A stretch of DNA of 38,419 bases, from assembly GCA_017416805.1 (NCBI GenBank), contig JAFQBB010000035.1:1-38419 (forward strand). Direction: 5' to 3'. Below, in pieces: positions 8,717-18,127 of this stretch. The number at the start of each line of letters is the position of its first letter. Within the stretch, counting starts at the first letter, position 1. Source of the DNA: Bacteroidaceae bacterium (lineage in GTDB: Bacteria > Bacteroidota > Bacteroidia > Bacteroidales > Bacteroidaceae). The position numbers and the translations under genes are program-made. A model generated the notes under the pieces. That model saw only the letters and a list, made by a program, of their open reading frames with translations. It made no database searches and was not told where the DNA came from.

Positions 8717-9220
8717 TTATTTTATACCCAGTTTTGCCTTTACTGTCTCTGTCACATCCACACTCAACGTTTCACTGATATAAGGAACACCGGCAGCTAC
8801 ATCCATGATATAGACATATCCTCCGGCAACACCCACTTCCTTAATGGCTGCCTTCAGTTTTTCACTGATAGCTCCCATCTTTTCCTGTGAAGCCTTTTCC
8901 ATGTGTTGTTGTCCTTCACGATAATACTGTTCCATACGGTTGTAAAGCTCTTGCAATTCAGCCTGACGACGCTCGGCTATATTAGCAGGCAAAGTGGCCT
9001 TTTGAGCTTCAAACTCTTCCCCTTTCTTGTTCAACTCATCCTGCATACGCTTGATTTCATCTTCGTATTGCTTCTGCAATGTCTGAATTTCGTTTTGTGA
9101 CGTAGTGTACTCAGGCATCAAAGGAATAATCGCTGCAGAGTTAACATGTCCGAACTTCTGTTGTGCACACAATCCCATGGGGATAAGTAGCATCATCGCT
9201 ACAATCAATTTCTTAAACAT
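8717..9220 (-). CDS. Skp/OmpH family periplasmic chaperone, second copy
   Basis: A 167-residue exported protein: signal peptide MFKKLIVAMMLLIPMGLCA, then QQKFGHVNSAAIIPLMPEYTTSQ, the conserved OmpH head. Residues ~45-115 form a charged helical hairpin (LQKQYEDEIKRMQDELNKKGEEFEAQK..RRQAELQELYNRMEQYY), the tentacle of the Skp trimer. The tail ends VDVTETVKAKLGIK. Known family role: chaperoning unfolded outer-membrane proteins to the Bam complex. bamA lies two genes upstream in the same run, which supports this. Spacing to the flanking copies is 38 and 6 nt. Confidence 0.9.
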   Translation of the reverse strand: MFKKLIVAMMLLIPMGLCAQQKFGHVNSAAIIPLMPEYTTSQNEIQTLQKQYEDEIKRMQDELNKKGEEFEAQKATLPANIAERRQAELQELYNRMEQYYREGQQHMEKASQEKMGAISEKLKAAIKEVGVAGGYVYIMDVAAGVPYISETLSVDVTETVKAKLGIK

Positions 9221-9258
9221 AATACTTTTTTTTATTTTGGTTATTAATTATAATTCAT

Positions 9259-9774
9259 TTATTCTGCATACCCCAATTTAGACAACACTTCATTGCTGAT
9301 ATCTACCTTTGGTGATGCAAAAATAATACTGGTATCAGATGCACGGTCAAGAATGAGAGAATACCCTTTAGAGTCTGCAATCTCCTTGACCGCATTATAG
9401 ATTTCATCCTGAATAGGAGCCATCAGGCTCTCACGTTTCTTGTAAAGTTCGCCATCAGGTGCAAAATATTTGCGTTTCAATTCACTGGCTTCTTTTTCCT
9501 TGGCCACAATCTCTTCTTCTTTCTTTGTTTTTTGTTCTTCAGAAAGAAATACTACCTCTGACTGATAATTCTTATAAAGAGTTTGTGCTTCCAAAGTCAA
9601 AGCCTCAACTTCTCCTTGCCAACGCTTGGAAATCTGGTTGAGTTGCTCATTGGCACGCTCATAAGCCGGTATATTCTTGAGAATATACTCCATATCCACC
9701 AAGGCAAATTTCTGTGCATTTGCCGTAACAACGGAAAAGCAAACCATAATTGCTAAAAACAAAAACTTCTTCAT
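9259..9774 (-). CDS. Skp/OmpH family periplasmic chaperone, first copy
   Basis: A 171-residue exported protein, first of three in tandem and 55 nt downstream of bamA. I set the start at 9774 (MKKFLFLAIMVCFSVVTANA, a clean signal peptide). The open frame runs to 9906, but that would bury the signal peptide and overlap bamA. Head motif QKFALVDMEYILKNIPAYERANEQLNQ; charged helical arm about 50-115 (EVEALTLEAQTLYKNYQSEV..EEIVAKEKEASELKRKYF). Its C-terminal part (SKGYSLILDRASDTSIIFASPKVDIS) differs most from the other two and looks closest to the standard family form. Confidence 0.9.
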   Translation of the reverse strand: MKKFLFLAIMVCFSVVTANAQKFALVDMEYILKNIPAYERANEQLNQISKRWQGEVEALTLEAQTLYKNYQSEVVFLSEEQKTKKEEEIVAKEKEASELKRKYFAPDGELYKKRESLMAPIQDEIYNAVKEIADSKGYSLILDRASDTSIIFASPKVDISNEVLSKLGYAE

Positions 9775-9829
9775 ACGCGCGTACATTATTATATATAATA
9801 TATAGTCACTATTCTTTTTTATCTCAAAC

Positions 9830-12487
9830 TTAGAACTCTTGTCCCAAAATGAAATGGAACTGGCTTCCGCCATATTGGCTGGATCCATAAATCTTATCAA
9901 ATCCATAAGCCCAATCGATACCCATCAATCCGACCATAGGAAGGAAAATACGCACACCGGCACCTGCCGAACGTTTCATATCAAAGGGGTTGAACTTCTT
10001 GATATCGGACCATGCATTTCCACCTTCCACAAATCCTAAGACATAGATATTGGTAGAACCTTCAAGCATCAATGGGTAGCGGAGTTCCAATCCCAAACGA
10101 GAATAGGCATAACCCTCATAGCCATAAGGAGTGAGCGAACCATTTTCATAACCACGCAAAGCTATGGTCTCGGTTGCATAACTGTATGAATAGCCACTCA
10201 TACCGTCTCCACCCATATAGAAGGTTTCGAAGGGTGAACGCTTATAGCGATTGTAATGACCCAGCAAACCAAATTCAACACGAGTCATCAACACCGGCGT
10301 CTTTCCTTTTGTAGAGAAAGCAGTATATGTCTTGCTCTTGAATTTCCACTTATGATATTCAACCCACTTATATTTACGATTCATATCGTTCTGATAATTG
10401 GGGTCGGAATAATTTTGGGCATAAGCAGAATAATCTACTCCATCCCATAACGAATAAGGAGGAGTAAATTGGGCAGAAAGAGAAAACTCAGCACCCGAAC
10501 GGGGGAAGATTGGATTATCTACCGAATTTCGTGCCAAAGTCAATTCCAAACTGATATTGTTGCTCTTTCCGTTGGTCACAGGGAAATATTGCCAATCTTT
10601 CAATACATAACGCTGATAAGAAAGTGCTGCAGTAAAGGTGAAATAATCATCCGGCCAACGCAAACGTTTACCAAACATTACCGACACACCATACATCTGC
10701 ACAGACTTATCGGGATCATAAAAAGACTCATAACTATTATAATAACCACTGTTATAGCTTCCGTAACCATACATGTAATTATAATAATTATTGTAATAAG
10801 CAGAGTTGTAATAGTTACTGCTCACATCAGTCTGTTTGGAATAAAAAGCTGAAACAGAGAAAGAATTCGGACGCTTTCCCCCAAACCAAGGGTCAAAGAA
10901 GGAAATGCTATAGGACTGATAATAATCTCCATTAGTCTGTCCGCTCAATGTCAGGGTCTGTCCATCACCTTGGGGAAGGATACCACGACGATTGTCACTC
11001 TTCTTGAACAGATTGGCCATTGAGAAGTTCGTAAACTTCAGACTGACACGACCAATGACACCTGTCTGTCCCCAACCTGCAGAAAGTTCAATCTGGTCAT
11101 TAGCCTTCGACTCCAATCCCCAATTGATATCCACTGTACCCGTTTCAGGATCGGGCTTGATATCAGGATTGATTGTTTCAGGATTGAAATGCCCCATTTG
11201 GGCAATATCACGGTATGAACGTTCAATGGCTTCTTTGCTGAAAAGATCACCCGGCTTGGTACGCAATTCACGACGAATCACCTCTTCATAAAGCCTGTCA
11301 TTACCAGCAATACGAACACGATTGATAGATGCCTGCGGTCCCTCTTGAATACGCATCTCTAAATCAATAGAGTCACCATCCACATTGACTTCAACGGGGT
11401 CGATCCGGAAAAATACATATCCGTTGTTCCAATAAAGATTTTGAATAGCATCTTCGTCAGAACTCAAGCGCTCATTCATCTTCTTCTGGTTATAGACATC
11501 CCCACGTTTCATGCGCAAATCATGGCTGAGCTTGTCAGAAGGATATACCGTATTACCCACCCACGATATATTTCGCAGATAGTATTTGTCTCCTTCTTCC
11601 AGATTCAGATAAATATCTACTGTACGCTCATCGTGAGCTACCACACTATCCGAAAGAATTTGTGCATCCCTATAACCCAATTCATTATATTTGTCAATGA
11701 TGAAGCCCTTGTCTTCTTCATACTTCTCTGTTATGAACTTCTTACCCCCTTTGAAGAAATTGCGGAAACGGTTAGCCCAGTTGCTCCGCTCACGGGTTTT
11801 CTTCATTGCTTTACGTATAGTTTTATCAGAAACTTCTTCATTACCATTGATATAGATTTTATTGATTTTTATTTTCTCTTTCTTGTCAATATCTATATCC
11901 ACAATCATTTGGTTAGCAGCTGATACATCATCACTTTGGCGGATATTAACTTCAGCATTCTTGAATCCTTTTTCATCAAAATAACGCTTGATGACAATCT
12001 TCGCCCTATCCACCATATTAGGAGTTATCTGACGACCTTTGACCATACCCAAACGTCCTTCCAAATCCTCTCGTTCTGACTTTTTAATTCCATGATAACG
12101 GATTTCAGAAATACGCGGACGTTCAGCCAAAGCTATGTTAAGATAGATTTTGTCACCCACAATACTATCTGCAGAAATATGTACATCAGAAAACAATCCG
12201 TGTTTCCAGTAACGCCGGGCTGCATTGGTTATATCATCACCTGGAACTTTTATATACTGTCCGACAGAAAGTCCTGAAAGTCCAATCAATACATAATCTT
12301 CATAGTTCTTGACACCACTTACAGTTATACCACCTATCTCATAGTTTCGTGGTGTTGACGAATAAAGGATAACAGGTTTTACCTGCTTTTCAGCAACCTG
12401 TTGGGCACGAAGCATTGTGGGGAACAATCCCCAACATATAGCCAAACAGGACAGTATCTGAAACCATATTGAAGGTATTCTTTTCAT
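9830..12487 (-). CDS. bamA: outer-membrane protein assembly factor BamA (Omp85)
   Basis: Inserts beta-barrel proteins into the outer membrane. The 885-residue product has a signal peptide ending near LRAQQ (28-30), then successive POTRA domains over about 48-440 (for example NYEIGGITVSGVKNYEDYVLIGLSG, IKINKIYINGNEEVSDKTIRKAM, INRVRIAGNDRLYEEVIRREL). A C-terminal Omp85 barrel spans ~465-885, with the lid-loop motif LRGYENGS (usual VRGF/IRGY) and terminal Phe (FHFILGQEF). A striking Tyr/Asn/Ser-rich stretch at 557-590 has 14 tyrosines in about 32 residues and is predicted to be an outer loop. It follows uppS by 11 nt and precedes three Skp-like chaperones. Confidence 0.96.
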   Translation of the reverse strand: MKRIPSIWFQILSCLAICWGLFPTMLRAQQVAEKQVKPVILYSSTPRNYEIGGITVSGVKNYEDYVLIGLSGLSVGQYIKVPGDDITNAARRYWKHGLFSDVHISADSIVGDKIYLNIALAERPRISEIRYHGIKKSEREDLEGRLGMVKGRQITPNMVDRAKIVIKRYFDEKGFKNAEVNIRQSDDVSAANQMIVDIDIDKKEKIKINKIYINGNEEVSDKTIRKAMKKTRERSNWANRFRNFFKGGKKFITEKYEEDKGFIIDKYNELGYRDAQILSDSVVAHDERTVDIYLNLEEGDKYYLRNISWVGNTVYPSDKLSHDLRMKRGDVYNQKKMNERLSSDEDAIQNLYWNNGYVFFRIDPVEVNVDGDSIDLEMRIQEGPQASINRVRIAGNDRLYEEVIRRELRTKPGDLFSKEAIERSYRDIAQMGHFNPETINPDIKPDPETGTVDINWGLESKANDQIELSAGWGQTGVIGRVSLKFTNFSMANLFKKSDNRRGILPQGDGQTLTLSGQTNGDYYQSYSISFFDPWFGGKRPNSFSVSAFYSKQTDVSSNYYNSAYYNNYYNYMYGYGSYNSGYYNSYESFYDPDKSVQMYGVSVMFGKRLRWPDDYFTFTAALSYQRYVLKDWQYFPVTNGKSNNISLELTLARNSVDNPIFPRSGAEFSLSAQFTPPYSLWDGVDYSAYAQNYSDPNYQNDMNRKYKWVEYHKWKFKSKTYTAFSTKGKTPVLMTRVEFGLLGHYNRYKRSPFETFYMGGDGMSGYSYSYATETIALRGYENGSLTPYGYEGYAYSRLGLELRYPLMLEGSTNIYVLGFVEGGNAWSDIKKFNPFDMKRSAGAGVRIFLPMVGLMGIDWAYGFDKIYGSSQYGGSQFHFILGQEF

Positions 12488-12498
12488 TCTCTTTTTTT

Positions 12499-13248
12499 TT
12501 ATTTATCACACTGATTCCCTGATACTTGTTCACTTGTTTTTCCATATCGACGCTCTTTGCTCTGATAATTACAAATAGCCTTAGCCAATTCTTCTTCAGT
12601 AAAATCAGGCCAAAGAGTATCACAGAAATAAAGTTCGGAATAAGCACATTGCCAAAGCAAATAGTTACTTAATCTGACTTCTCCTCCTGTACGAATCAAA
12701 AGGTCAGGATCAGGCATAAAGTTTGTTGCCAATCGGGAAGCAATGGTCTGTTCATCGATAGAATCAGGATTTAACTTACCGATAATCACTTCGTTTGCAA
12801 TAGAACGTACAGCATGAGTCAGTTCCCATTTTGATGAATAACTGAGAGCCAAAACCAAGGTCATACGGTCATTAGCTGCCGTACGTTTTTCCAACATACG
12901 GATACGGTCAAGCACTGCTTCCGGCATACGGGACATATCACCGATAACCCGAAAAGCCACATTGTTTTTCATGAAGATTTCTTCTTCAAGATTATCAAAC
13001 AGCAATCCCATCAATGCAGCTACTTCAGCCTGAGGACGATTCCAATTTTCAGTAGAAAATGTATATAAAGTCAAGTATCTGATACCCAACTTCACTGATT
13101 CAGTCACTATACGTCGTACAGTTTCAACTCCTTCTATATGTCCCTTACTGCGATTTTCTCCCCGCAACTTAGCCCAACGTCCGTTACCATCCATAATAAT
13201 GGCAACATGAGCAGGTATCCGCTTTGTATCTATCTGTTCTTTATACAT
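12499..13248 (-). CDS. uppS: isoprenyl transferase (undecaprenyl diphosphate synthase)
   Basis: Condenses isopentenyl diphosphate units onto farnesyl diphosphate to make the C55 lipid carrier for peptidoglycan and surface polysaccharides. The 249-residue product carries [13 protein letters not shown] with catalytic Asp20, the YTFSTENW motif and the C-terminal [19 protein letters not shown] signature. I chose the start at 13248 ([16 protein letters not shown]), 10 nt after the preceding stop; an upstream in-frame ATG at 13317 would overlap that gene by about 60 nt. Length fits the family. The bamA start is 11 nt downstream. Confidence 0.96.
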   Translation of the reverse strand: MYKEQIDTKRIPAHVAIIMDGNGRWAKLRGENRSKGHIEGVETVRRIVTESVKLGIRYLTLYTFSTENWNRPQAEVAALMGLLFDNLEEEIFMKNNVAFRVIGDMSRMPEAVLDRIRMLEKRTAANDRMTLVLALSYSSKWELTHAVRSIANEVIIGKLNPDSIDEQTIASRLATNFMPDPDLLIRTGGEVRLSNYLLWQCAYSELYFCDTLWPDFTEEELAKAICNYQSKERRYGKTSEQVSGNQCDK

Positions 13249-13258
13249 ATTCTCTTCA

Positions 13259-13963
13259 TTAATCCTTATTACAATTGTTACACTTGGCCCAAATATCATA
13301 AGTGACTGTAAGTCCAAGTAATGAATAACAATCTTTATTTTTCATAAAACCACTTTTTATCTGATAAGGATCATCCAGCACCAGTCCCTCTGAAGAGGTC
13401 ACATCCAAATCATCAGTGGTTGTAAAACGGACTGCAAATTCAACTCCTACATTCCATCTGGGAGCAAACTTATATTTGATACCTGCTCCTAAAGCAAAAT
13501 GAAATGCAGCAATGTTTTCAACCGGTTCGCTAGCAAAAGTCATTCCTATCCCTCCCAAAATGTAAGGAGTGAACCGTCGGCTTGTCTGATAACTCATACC
13601 ATTTCCGTACGGCCAAAAGTTATATTCAAACTGAGTTCCAAAATCATAAATGGTCCGCTCAAAATCCACTTGACCACCATTTGGAAACGTGTTGTCCAAG
13701 GAATGTGTATTACCCGAAATTTTTCCTATACCAAAATCAGCCTTAATCACCATTCTTGGGTTGAAATTGTATCGGGCTAAAACTCCTGCAGATATTCCCA
13801 TCTCCTTGAAAGGATTTCCATTGGCATCTCCCATATAGGATATACCTCCCAACCGTGCTCCTATCTCCATACGGTATTCCTCGTCAGCATACTGTGCATA
13901 CAGGGATACCGGTATGAAGGAAAAAGCAATCAGTATTTTTATAAATCTGCAACAGTTCACCAT
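13259..13963 (-). CDS. DUF6089-type outer-membrane beta-barrel protein
   Basis: A 234-residue exported protein (hydrophobic start [16 protein letters not shown], cut before [12 protein letters not shown]). It reads as an outer-membrane barrel: [94 protein letters not shown], with frequent Gly and alternating aromatics. This layout, directly upstream of uppS and bamA, is characteristic of the DUF6089 family of Bacteroidota; family name is from recall. The C-terminus ([12 protein letters not shown]) is odd for a barrel: it has two cysteines and no terminal aromatic. It lies 25 nt after the DUF6242 gene and 10 nt before uppS. The role is unknown. Confidence 0.84.
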   Translation of the reverse strand: MVNCCRFIKILIAFSFIPVSLYAQYADEEYRMEIGARLGGISYMGDANGNPFKEMGISAGVLARYNFNPRMVIKADFGIGKISGNTHSLDNTFPNGGQVDFERTIYDFGTQFEYNFWPYGNGMSYQTSRRFTPYILGGIGMTFASEPVENIAAFHFALGAGIKYKFAPRWNVGVEFAVRFTTTDDLDVTSSEGLVLDDPYQIKSGFMKNKDCYSLLGLTVTYDIWAKCNNCNKD

Positions 13964-13988
13964 ACTGCATACCTCTTTTCAAAGTGTT

Positions 13989-15320
13989 TCACTGCACCAA
14001 TCCAGGTATTTTCCCTCGGAATATCCGACCATCACTACACAACAACCATATATTTTTGTCATCATCCACTATGCAAGCATAAGATTCATCATATCCCTTC
14101 AATTCAGCAGGCAGACCTATACATTCATTTTGCTTCTGCCAAGTTATACCGCCATCTTCTGATGTATAAATGGCTTCAAAGGCTTCAAGCCCCTTACTTT
14201 CATTTTTGCCACCAAAAGCATACAAGGATTCATCATACGAAATTACTGTCAACCTTTCCATAAATGGACAAGTTTTTGAATTTCCTGTTATTTTTTCATA
14301 GTGAGTCCATTTGTTTTCAGTAGAGAGTTTCACCCAAACTTTAACTTCATTATCCGAATTGGAGATTCCTACCAAAGTTGTACGTGTGATGGATGAATTT
14401 GTAGCCAAAGGTACAGTAACTACAGATGGTGAATAAGGAAAATCTTTTTTAGCTACATGCTGTACTTCTTCCCATCCACTTACAGATTCACTCATTTGAT
14501 CCGGTGCAAAAGCCACAAGGCTAAGACTATCGTCATTACCGGACTCTTCGCATAAGTGAAGACGACCATCTATTGCTCCAACCATGGAAACAAATGTATG
14601 TTCAGAAGACAGACTTGTCCATTCAACAGCATCTGTCGAATTATACAATTTTCCATCTGCCAATAAATAAAGCACGTTATCCAATGAAACAATAGAACTA
14701 TAATCAACTGTACCGGTAATGCCGTTCAATGGGGTTTCGGGCAAAACAAAATTTATTCCATTTGATAAAGAACCATTCAAAACTACAGGCAAACCTTCTT
14801 TTTCACCAAAAACCAATAGTTTGTCATTTATCAAAACGGATTTTTCAACACTCATTCCCAACTCTTTGAAATCTCCATTCTCTACTTTATCCCATATCAA
14901 TGAATCCATATCTATTGTATGAACATTGATAGAAACCGCATAATTCCGTCTCCACGAACCATCAGCAGCATATACAGAGAAAATGACAGGAGAGGTAAAA
15001 TCTATACTGTCTGCAGTACTGTAAGCACGCTCTTCACCGCCTACCGTATAGAAAACCGCACCACCATCAAAAGAGACATTCACACTTACCTTACTCACAT
15101 CAGTACCCACAGGAAGTGAATCACGGTTATAAATTCTGTTTTCTACATGATCAATTGAAAAAGGATACAATACACCGTTCACTGTTCCAAAATCATTTAT
15201 GGAAAATGATGTAATGACAGCTTTATCGCTCAACACTACATCATCATTATCATCCAAGCAAGATGTTAACAAACATACAGCAAACACACACAAACCAAAT
15301 GCGGCTATAATCTTTTTCAT
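13989..15320 (-). CDS. DUF6242-type lipoprotein with kelch/propeller-like repeats
   Basis: A 443-residue lipoprotein: the signal sequence ends in the lipobox LTSC with Cys21, followed by an acidic LDDNDD linker that fits surface export in Bacteroidota. The N-terminal part (about 35-130) looks like an Ig-like fold (VITSFSINDFGTVNGVLYPFSID, YAADGSWRRNYAVSINVH). The rest has repeated short blades of the kelch or sialidase-like kind (SIVSLDNVLYLLADGKLYNSTDAVEWTSL, VISYDESLYAFGGKNESKGL, IYTSEDGGITWQKQNE, IWLLCSDGRIFRGKI). This matches the DUF6242 family; its function is not established. It is the first gene of the envelope run and has its own promoter at 15376-15406. Confidence 0.86.
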   Translation of the reverse strand: MKKIIAAFGLCVFAVCLLTSCLDDNDDVVLSDKAVITSFSINDFGTVNGVLYPFSIDHVENRIYNRDSLPVGTDVSKVSVNVSFDGGAVFYTVGGEERAYSTADSIDFTSPVIFSVYAADGSWRRNYAVSINVHTIDMDSLIWDKVENGDFKELGMSVEKSVLINDKLLVFGEKEGLPVVLNGSLSNGINFVLPETPLNGITGTVDYSSIVSLDNVLYLLADGKLYNSTDAVEWTSLSSEHTFVSMVGAIDGRLHLCEESGNDDSLSLVAFAPDQMSESVSGWEEVQHVAKKDFPYSPSVVTVPLATNSSITRTTLVGISNSDNEVKVWVKLSTENKWTHYEKITGNSKTCPFMERLTVISYDESLYAFGGKNESKGLEAFEAIYTSEDGGITWQKQNECIGLPAELKGYDESYACIVDDDKNIWLLCSDGRIFRGKIPGLVQ

Positions 15321-15375
15321 GTCAAATCTGACCTATATTTCTTTCACAAATAGAACTACAATCTCTAACAAGTTG

Positions 15376-15406
15376 CAAAAATAGTAACATTCTTCCACTA
15401 TACAAA
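15376..15406 (-). promoter_or_regulatory. promoter of the DUF6242-uppS-bamA-skp-murI run
   Basis: On the minus strand TTTG (complement of CAAA 15403-15406), 19 nt, then TATTTTTG (complement of 15376-15383), matching the Bacteroides -33/-7 consensus. It predicts a leader of about 50 nt before 15320. It is the only strong promoter I find ahead of the eight closely spaced minus-strand genes. Confidence 0.78.
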
Positions 15407-15546
15407 GAAAGAATGAATATGTTTTATACTATATTAGGGATAAAAAGAACGATATTACAAACTTTTTGGAGAAGAAAGAGATAATTTAACGTTTAAGACA
15501 CCAAACTGGTACTACCCTCAAAAAAATAAAAGAAAACCACACTATC

Positions 15547-15578
15547 TTTGTATTCACTCAAAAAAGACTGTATCTTTG
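15547..15578 (+). promoter_or_regulatory. promoter of the LTA-synthase-like gene
   Basis: TTTG (15547-15550), exactly 20 nt, then TATCTTTG (15571-15578) fits the -33/-7 consensus. The -33 TTTG is itself the end of another TATCTTTG (15543-15550), so the -7 word occurs twice, 28 nt apart. The predicted leader before the start at 15609 is about 24 nt. Confidence 0.8.
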
Positions 15579-15608
15579 TGCCATTGAAAAAACGTATATC
15601 AAACACGT

Positions 15609-17426
15609 ATGAAAAAAAGAATTTTATATCTCGTTGCATTGTTCGTCACCTTCATTGGGGTTTTTCTTATACAGAAACCCTTATTCATGCTATATAATTA
15701 TTCCGAGGAATTGTCAGTGACAGACTATATACAAGTCATCCTGCATGGATTTTCATTGGATGCTACAACAGCAGGATATTTGACAATAATCCCTCTGTTT
15801 GTAATTTTAGCCAGCATATGGATAAAAAATATAAAATTGCGTAAATTAATGCGCCCTTATTTTATTATCATTTCCTTGCTAATCAGTATTGTATTTGTCA
15901 TTGACATGTCTCTTTATGCTTTTTGGCAATTCAAACTTGATGCTACAATATTCAACTATCTTGATTCTCCATCAGAAGCTTTTGCCAGTGTTTCGGTAGG
16001 ATATATTCTACTGCGCCTTGCAGCTGTAATTTTTGTAACCATATTGACTGCCTGGTTATTAATCCATATAACTCCAAAAAAGTTAGAGAAATGCAACAAG
16101 CATCGTTTGTCAGGAACCATTCTGACACTTCTATTGGCAGGCGGTTTGTTCATAATCATACGAGGTGGAACTACTGAATCAACTTCCAATATAGGACAAG
16201 TATATTACAGCGATAATCAGTTCTTAAACCATTCTGCAGTAAATCCATGTTTCAGTTTACTATCTTCAATAGGAAAAAATGAAAAATTTGAAGATATGTA
16301 TGAGTTTTTTCCAGAAGAGGAACGAGCTAAATTGTTTGAAGGGCTTTATACCAAATCTGACAGTACAACCATAAAACTATTGAATACAGAGCGCCCCAAT
16401 ATACTTGTAATCTTACTTGAAGGATTCGGCAGTGTACTTATTGAATCACAAGGAGGAATTCAAGGGGCTTCACCACATATAGACAGTTTACGGAAAGAAG
16501 GGATATTTTTCAGCAACCTCTATGCAAACAGTTATCGTACTGACCGGGGTACAGTATGCACTTTCAGCGGATATCCGGGTTTACCAAAAACTTCCGTTAT
16601 GAAAATTCCTGCCAAAAGTAGGACATTGCCTGCTATGGCAAAAACACTTCGGAATTCCGGTTATGAAACAGATTTCCTGTATGGAGGAGACATCAATTTT
16701 ACAAACATGAAAAGTTTCCTTTTAAGTTCTGGTTATCAGAAAATAACAGCTGATACTGACTTTACTTTAGCTGAAAGAAAAACAAATGCATGGGGTGTGA
16801 ACGATGATATTACTTTTGATTACCTTTATCAAGAAATATCGGAAAGAAAAGATACTACAAAACGTTGGTTCACAACCTTCTTGACATTAAGCAGTCATGA
16901 ACCTTTTGAAGTACCTTTCAACAAGTTTGAAAATGATCCTATACGCAATTCTTTTGCCTATACAGATAATTGCCTTGGAAATTTTGTAAACAAATTGAAA
17001 CAATTGCCTCAATGGGAGAATCTTCTGATTATCTGTATTCCTGACCATAGCCTCATATACAATCTTAAACAACCTGATGATCGTTTCCGAATACCTATGT
17101 TATGGATAGGAGGAGCTGTGAAATCTTCTGAAAATATAGAAACAATAGCCAATCAGACCGATTTGCCTGCCACTTTATTCGGACAATTAGGATTACCTCA
17201 TGATGATTTTACTTTCAGTCGGAATATATTAGGAAACAAATATACATATCCGTTTGCCTTTTTTACCTTTAACGATGCCCTCGGTTTTCGGGACACAACA
17301 GGAATTACCATATTTGACAATGAATCCGGAAAAACAATAATAGACATTCCTGTTTCTTCCACCGACCGGTTAAAACGCGGACAAGCCATATTGCAAACAG
17401 TTATGGATGATTTGGGAAGCAGATAA
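15609..17426 (+). CDS. membrane sulfatase-fold transferase, LTA synthase family
   Basis: A 605-residue inner-membrane protein. About 190 N-terminal residues hold five hydrophobic segments (ILYLVALFVTFIGVFLI, AGYLTIIPLFVILASIWI, PYFIIISLLISIVFVIDMSLYAF, YILLRLAAVIFVTILTAWLL, LSGTILTLLLAGGLFIII). From ~260 an alkaline-phosphatase/sulfatase-fold domain follows: NILVILLEGF with a metal-ligand Glu, Thr311 in SYRTDRGTVC as likely nucleophile, GYETDFLYGGD, and IPDHS near the end as a metal-ligand Asp-His pair. Family members move phosphoglycerol or phosphoethanolamine headgroups from phospholipids onto glycans or lipids. The organism should not make lipoteichoic acid, so the acceptor here is unknown. 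A DUF4294 gene follows after 87 nt. Confidence 0.9.
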   Translation: MKKRILYLVALFVTFIGVFLIQKPLFMLYNYSEELSVTDYIQVILHGFSLDATTAGYLTIIPLFVILASIWIKNIKLRKLMRPYFIIISLLISIVFVIDMSLYAFWQFKLDATIFNYLDSPSEAFASVSVGYILLRLAAVIFVTILTAWLLIHITPKKLEKCNKHRLSGTILTLLLAGGLFIIIRGGTTESTSNIGQVYYSDNQFLNHSAVNPCFSLLSSIGKNEKFEDMYEFFPEEERAKLFEGLYTKSDSTTIKLLNTERPNILVILLEGFGSVLIESQGGIQGASPHIDSLRKEGIFFSNLYANSYRTDRGTVCTFSGYPGLPKTSVMKIPAKSRTLPAMAKTLRNSGYETDFLYGGDINFTNMKSFLLSSGYQKITADTDFTLAERKTNAWGVNDDITFDYLYQEISERKDTTKRWFTTFLTLSSHEPFEVPFNKFENDPIRNSFAYTDNCLGNFVNKLKQLPQWENLLIICIPDHSLIYNLKQPDDRFRIPMLWIGGAVKSSENIETIANQTDLPATLFGQLGLPHDDFTFSRNILGNKYTYPFAFFTFNDALGFRDTTGITIFDNESGKTIIDIPVSSTDRLKRGQAILQTVMDDLGSR

Positions 17427-17513
17427 GGGGTTATATCTTAAAAGATTACTATCCTATTTGAAAGATGGTTAACAGATACATGTTGCCAAAATTTTTATTT
17501 ATATTTTTGCTCC

Positions 17514-18119
17514 ATGTTGAAACGAGTTTCACATATAGTGTTGTTTATAGGGATGTTAACTTTTTTAGGAACATCTCCAACAAAATCACAGACAACAGAT
17601 AAGACATTGGCACGCTTGTCTGTATATAAAGGTGATACCATTGCATGGATAGAATTAAAGCCTGTTTATATATACAAACCACTGATATTCAAAAGTAAAA
17701 AGAAACAAAATTCATATAACAGACTCGTACGTAACGTAAAAAAAACACTGCCTATAGCTAAAGAGATAAAACAGATTATCATACATACATCAATGCATCT
17801 TGATTCGCTTCCAAACGAAAAAGAACGCAAAAAATATATCAGACAGGTAGAGAAAAAATTAAAAAAAGAATATACGCCACGAATGAAAAAACTCACTTTC
17901 TCACAAGGCAAATTGTTGATAAAACTTGTTGATAGAGAATGTGAACAGACTTCTTACCAATTGGTCAAATCATTCATGGGTTCATTTAAAGCTGGATTTT
18001 ACCAGACTTTTGCATCACTTTTTGGAGCAAGCTTGAAAAAGGAATATGATCCTGAAAATGAAGAAGATGATGCTATTACGGAACGCGTCATTGTATTGGT
18101 GGAAAACGGTCAGATATAA
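17514..18119 (+). CDS. DUF4294 domain protein, exported
   Basis: A 201-residue protein with an N-terminal hydrophobic signal (VSHIVLFIGMLTFLGTSPTKS, cut near SQT). It contains the block recognised as DUF4294 in Bacteroidota: VYKGDTIAWIELKPVYIYKP, YNRLVRNVKKTLPIAKEI, KKYIRQVEKKLKKEYTPRMKKLTFSQGKLLIKLVDRECEQTSYQLVKSFMGSFKAGFYQTFASLFG, then an acidic tail (EYDPENEEDD). The function is unknown. Strongly basic helices suggest a periplasmic or membrane-bound role. A TATTTTTG word at 17502-17509 ends 4 nt before the ATG and may be chance in AT-rich DNA. It converges with the TrmH-family gene, leaving only 8 nt between stops. Confidence 0.84.
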   Translation: MLKRVSHIVLFIGMLTFLGTSPTKSQTTDKTLARLSVYKGDTIAWIELKPVYIYKPLIFKSKKKQNSYNRLVRNVKKTLPIAKEIKQIIIHTSMHLDSLPNEKERKKYIRQVEKKLKKEYTPRMKKLTFSQGKLLIKLVDRECEQTSYQLVKSFMGSFKAGFYQTFASLFGASLKKEYDPENEEDDAITERVIVLVENGQI

Positions 18120-18127
18120 ATTATGTG

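Noticed and set aside
17502-17509. -7 promoter box for the DUF4294 gene
   Set aside because: TATTTTTG ends 4 nt before the ATG, leaving no leader, and no -33 box is at the right distance; probably chance in AT-rich DNA.
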